From Heliopora coerulea (Eukaryota; Cnidaria; Anthozoa; Scleralcyonacea; Helioporidae): a DNA stretch of 64,000 bases. Position numbers and translations under genes: made by a program. How positions within the stretch are numbered: position 1 is the stretch's first letter; every line of letters starts with the position of its first letter. The notes beneath the pieces were generated by a model. That model ran no database searches and was not told the DNA's origin. It saw only the letters and a program-made list of their open reading frames with translations. Below are positions 63,562 to 64,000 of the stretch, in pieces. The DNA is taken from assembly GCA_030142905.1 (NCBI GenBank), contig JASJOG010000011.1, positions 434,001 through 498,000 on the forward strand, written 5' to 3'.

Positions 63562-64000
63562 TCCTGTAACGTTTTCTCTCTTTGAAAAAAATCAGACTGT
63601 CACTAAAACCTGGTTCCAAAGAGAGTTTTGGTGGATGCTCTGTAGCAATCGCTAAGCTATGTTTTGTTTTGGTTTGTTTTTTCACGATGTATGAGAATTA
63701 TAAAACATGGTAATGGGATTACTGATGGTATAGAAGCAGATGGCACCTCCATAATGCAGTCCAAACTTAATGAAATTTAATAAAAACTGTTTATCCTCGT
63801 TTATACCAGTCTCCAATACCTGTCCTTGAGAAAGCTTTCCTCAGAGTATGCCCTCCATCATTCTTGAGAGAATGAATGTTCAACATGTTAAAATGAAGTA
63901 ACTAGGTAAGAACCTTCTTCCCATGCAATTTAATCTTTGTGAAATGCCACAGTTTGTTCCCACTTTTGAACATAACACAAAATTTACTGCATGCAAAATA
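63562..64000. other. No gene recognised (probably NCOA5 5' intron)
   Basis: No minus-strand exon with correct phase for NCOA5 and no repeat family was recognised here. Confidence 0.4.

Overview
This is a eukaryotic genomic window. Genes are split by GT-AG introns, the DNA is AT-rich, and it carries many short DNA transposons, hairpin repeats, (TA)n microsatellites and an 8-kb satellite. The gene set (BBS10, NCOA5, a DEF8-family protein, a Cwc2-type splicing factor) is metazoan. The mix of homologues and repeats fits an early-branching animal, most likely an anthozoan cnidarian such as a stony coral. That taxonomic placement is an inference; no species call is possible from the sequence alone.

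Layout. 0-6 kb: a TTAA-type MITE cut by the window edge, a complete hAT-type MITE, and a small four-exon plus-strand gene (2353-5928) resembling the ciliary C2orf50/CIMIP5 family. 6-15.9 kb: gene-poor, with a decayed Ty3/gypsy integrase end, (TA)n tracts, and two foldback structures that each contain a hammerhead-ribozyme-like core. 15.9-23.9 kb: a tandem satellite with a strict 168-bp period, higher-order structure and CpG-decay variants. 26.9-44.0 kb (minus): a 16-exon gene encoding a RUN domain, a long disordered middle, and a DEF8-like C1 zinc finger plus Rubicon-homology domain. Its introns hold a SINE, a LINE end, a 530-bp purine tract, hAT and TTAA MITEs, and hairpins. 45.9-47.5 kb (plus): intron-free BBS10 chaperonin-like gene, divergent from the RUN-DEF8 gene. 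48.9-55.0 kb (plus): seven-exon Cwc2-like gene with WW, Torus/CCCH and RRM domains. 56.3-63.2 kb (minus): NCOA5, whose 5' end lies beyond the last exon I can see.

The genes do not form one pathway: BBS10 belongs to BBSome assembly and cilia, the RUN-DEF8 protein to endolysosomal and autophagy traffic, the Cwc2-like protein to the spliceosome, and NCOA5 to nuclear transcription. If the 2.3-kb gene is ciliary, the window holds two cilium-related genes, but they are 40 kb apart. Exon coordinates were found by reading splice sites and checking that reading phases close; both large spliced genes close exactly in frame. The most noteworthy items are the RUN-DEF8 domain combination, an animal Cwc2-like protein with a WW domain, BBS10 without the GDGTT motif, the hammerhead-like foldbacks and the higher-order satellite.
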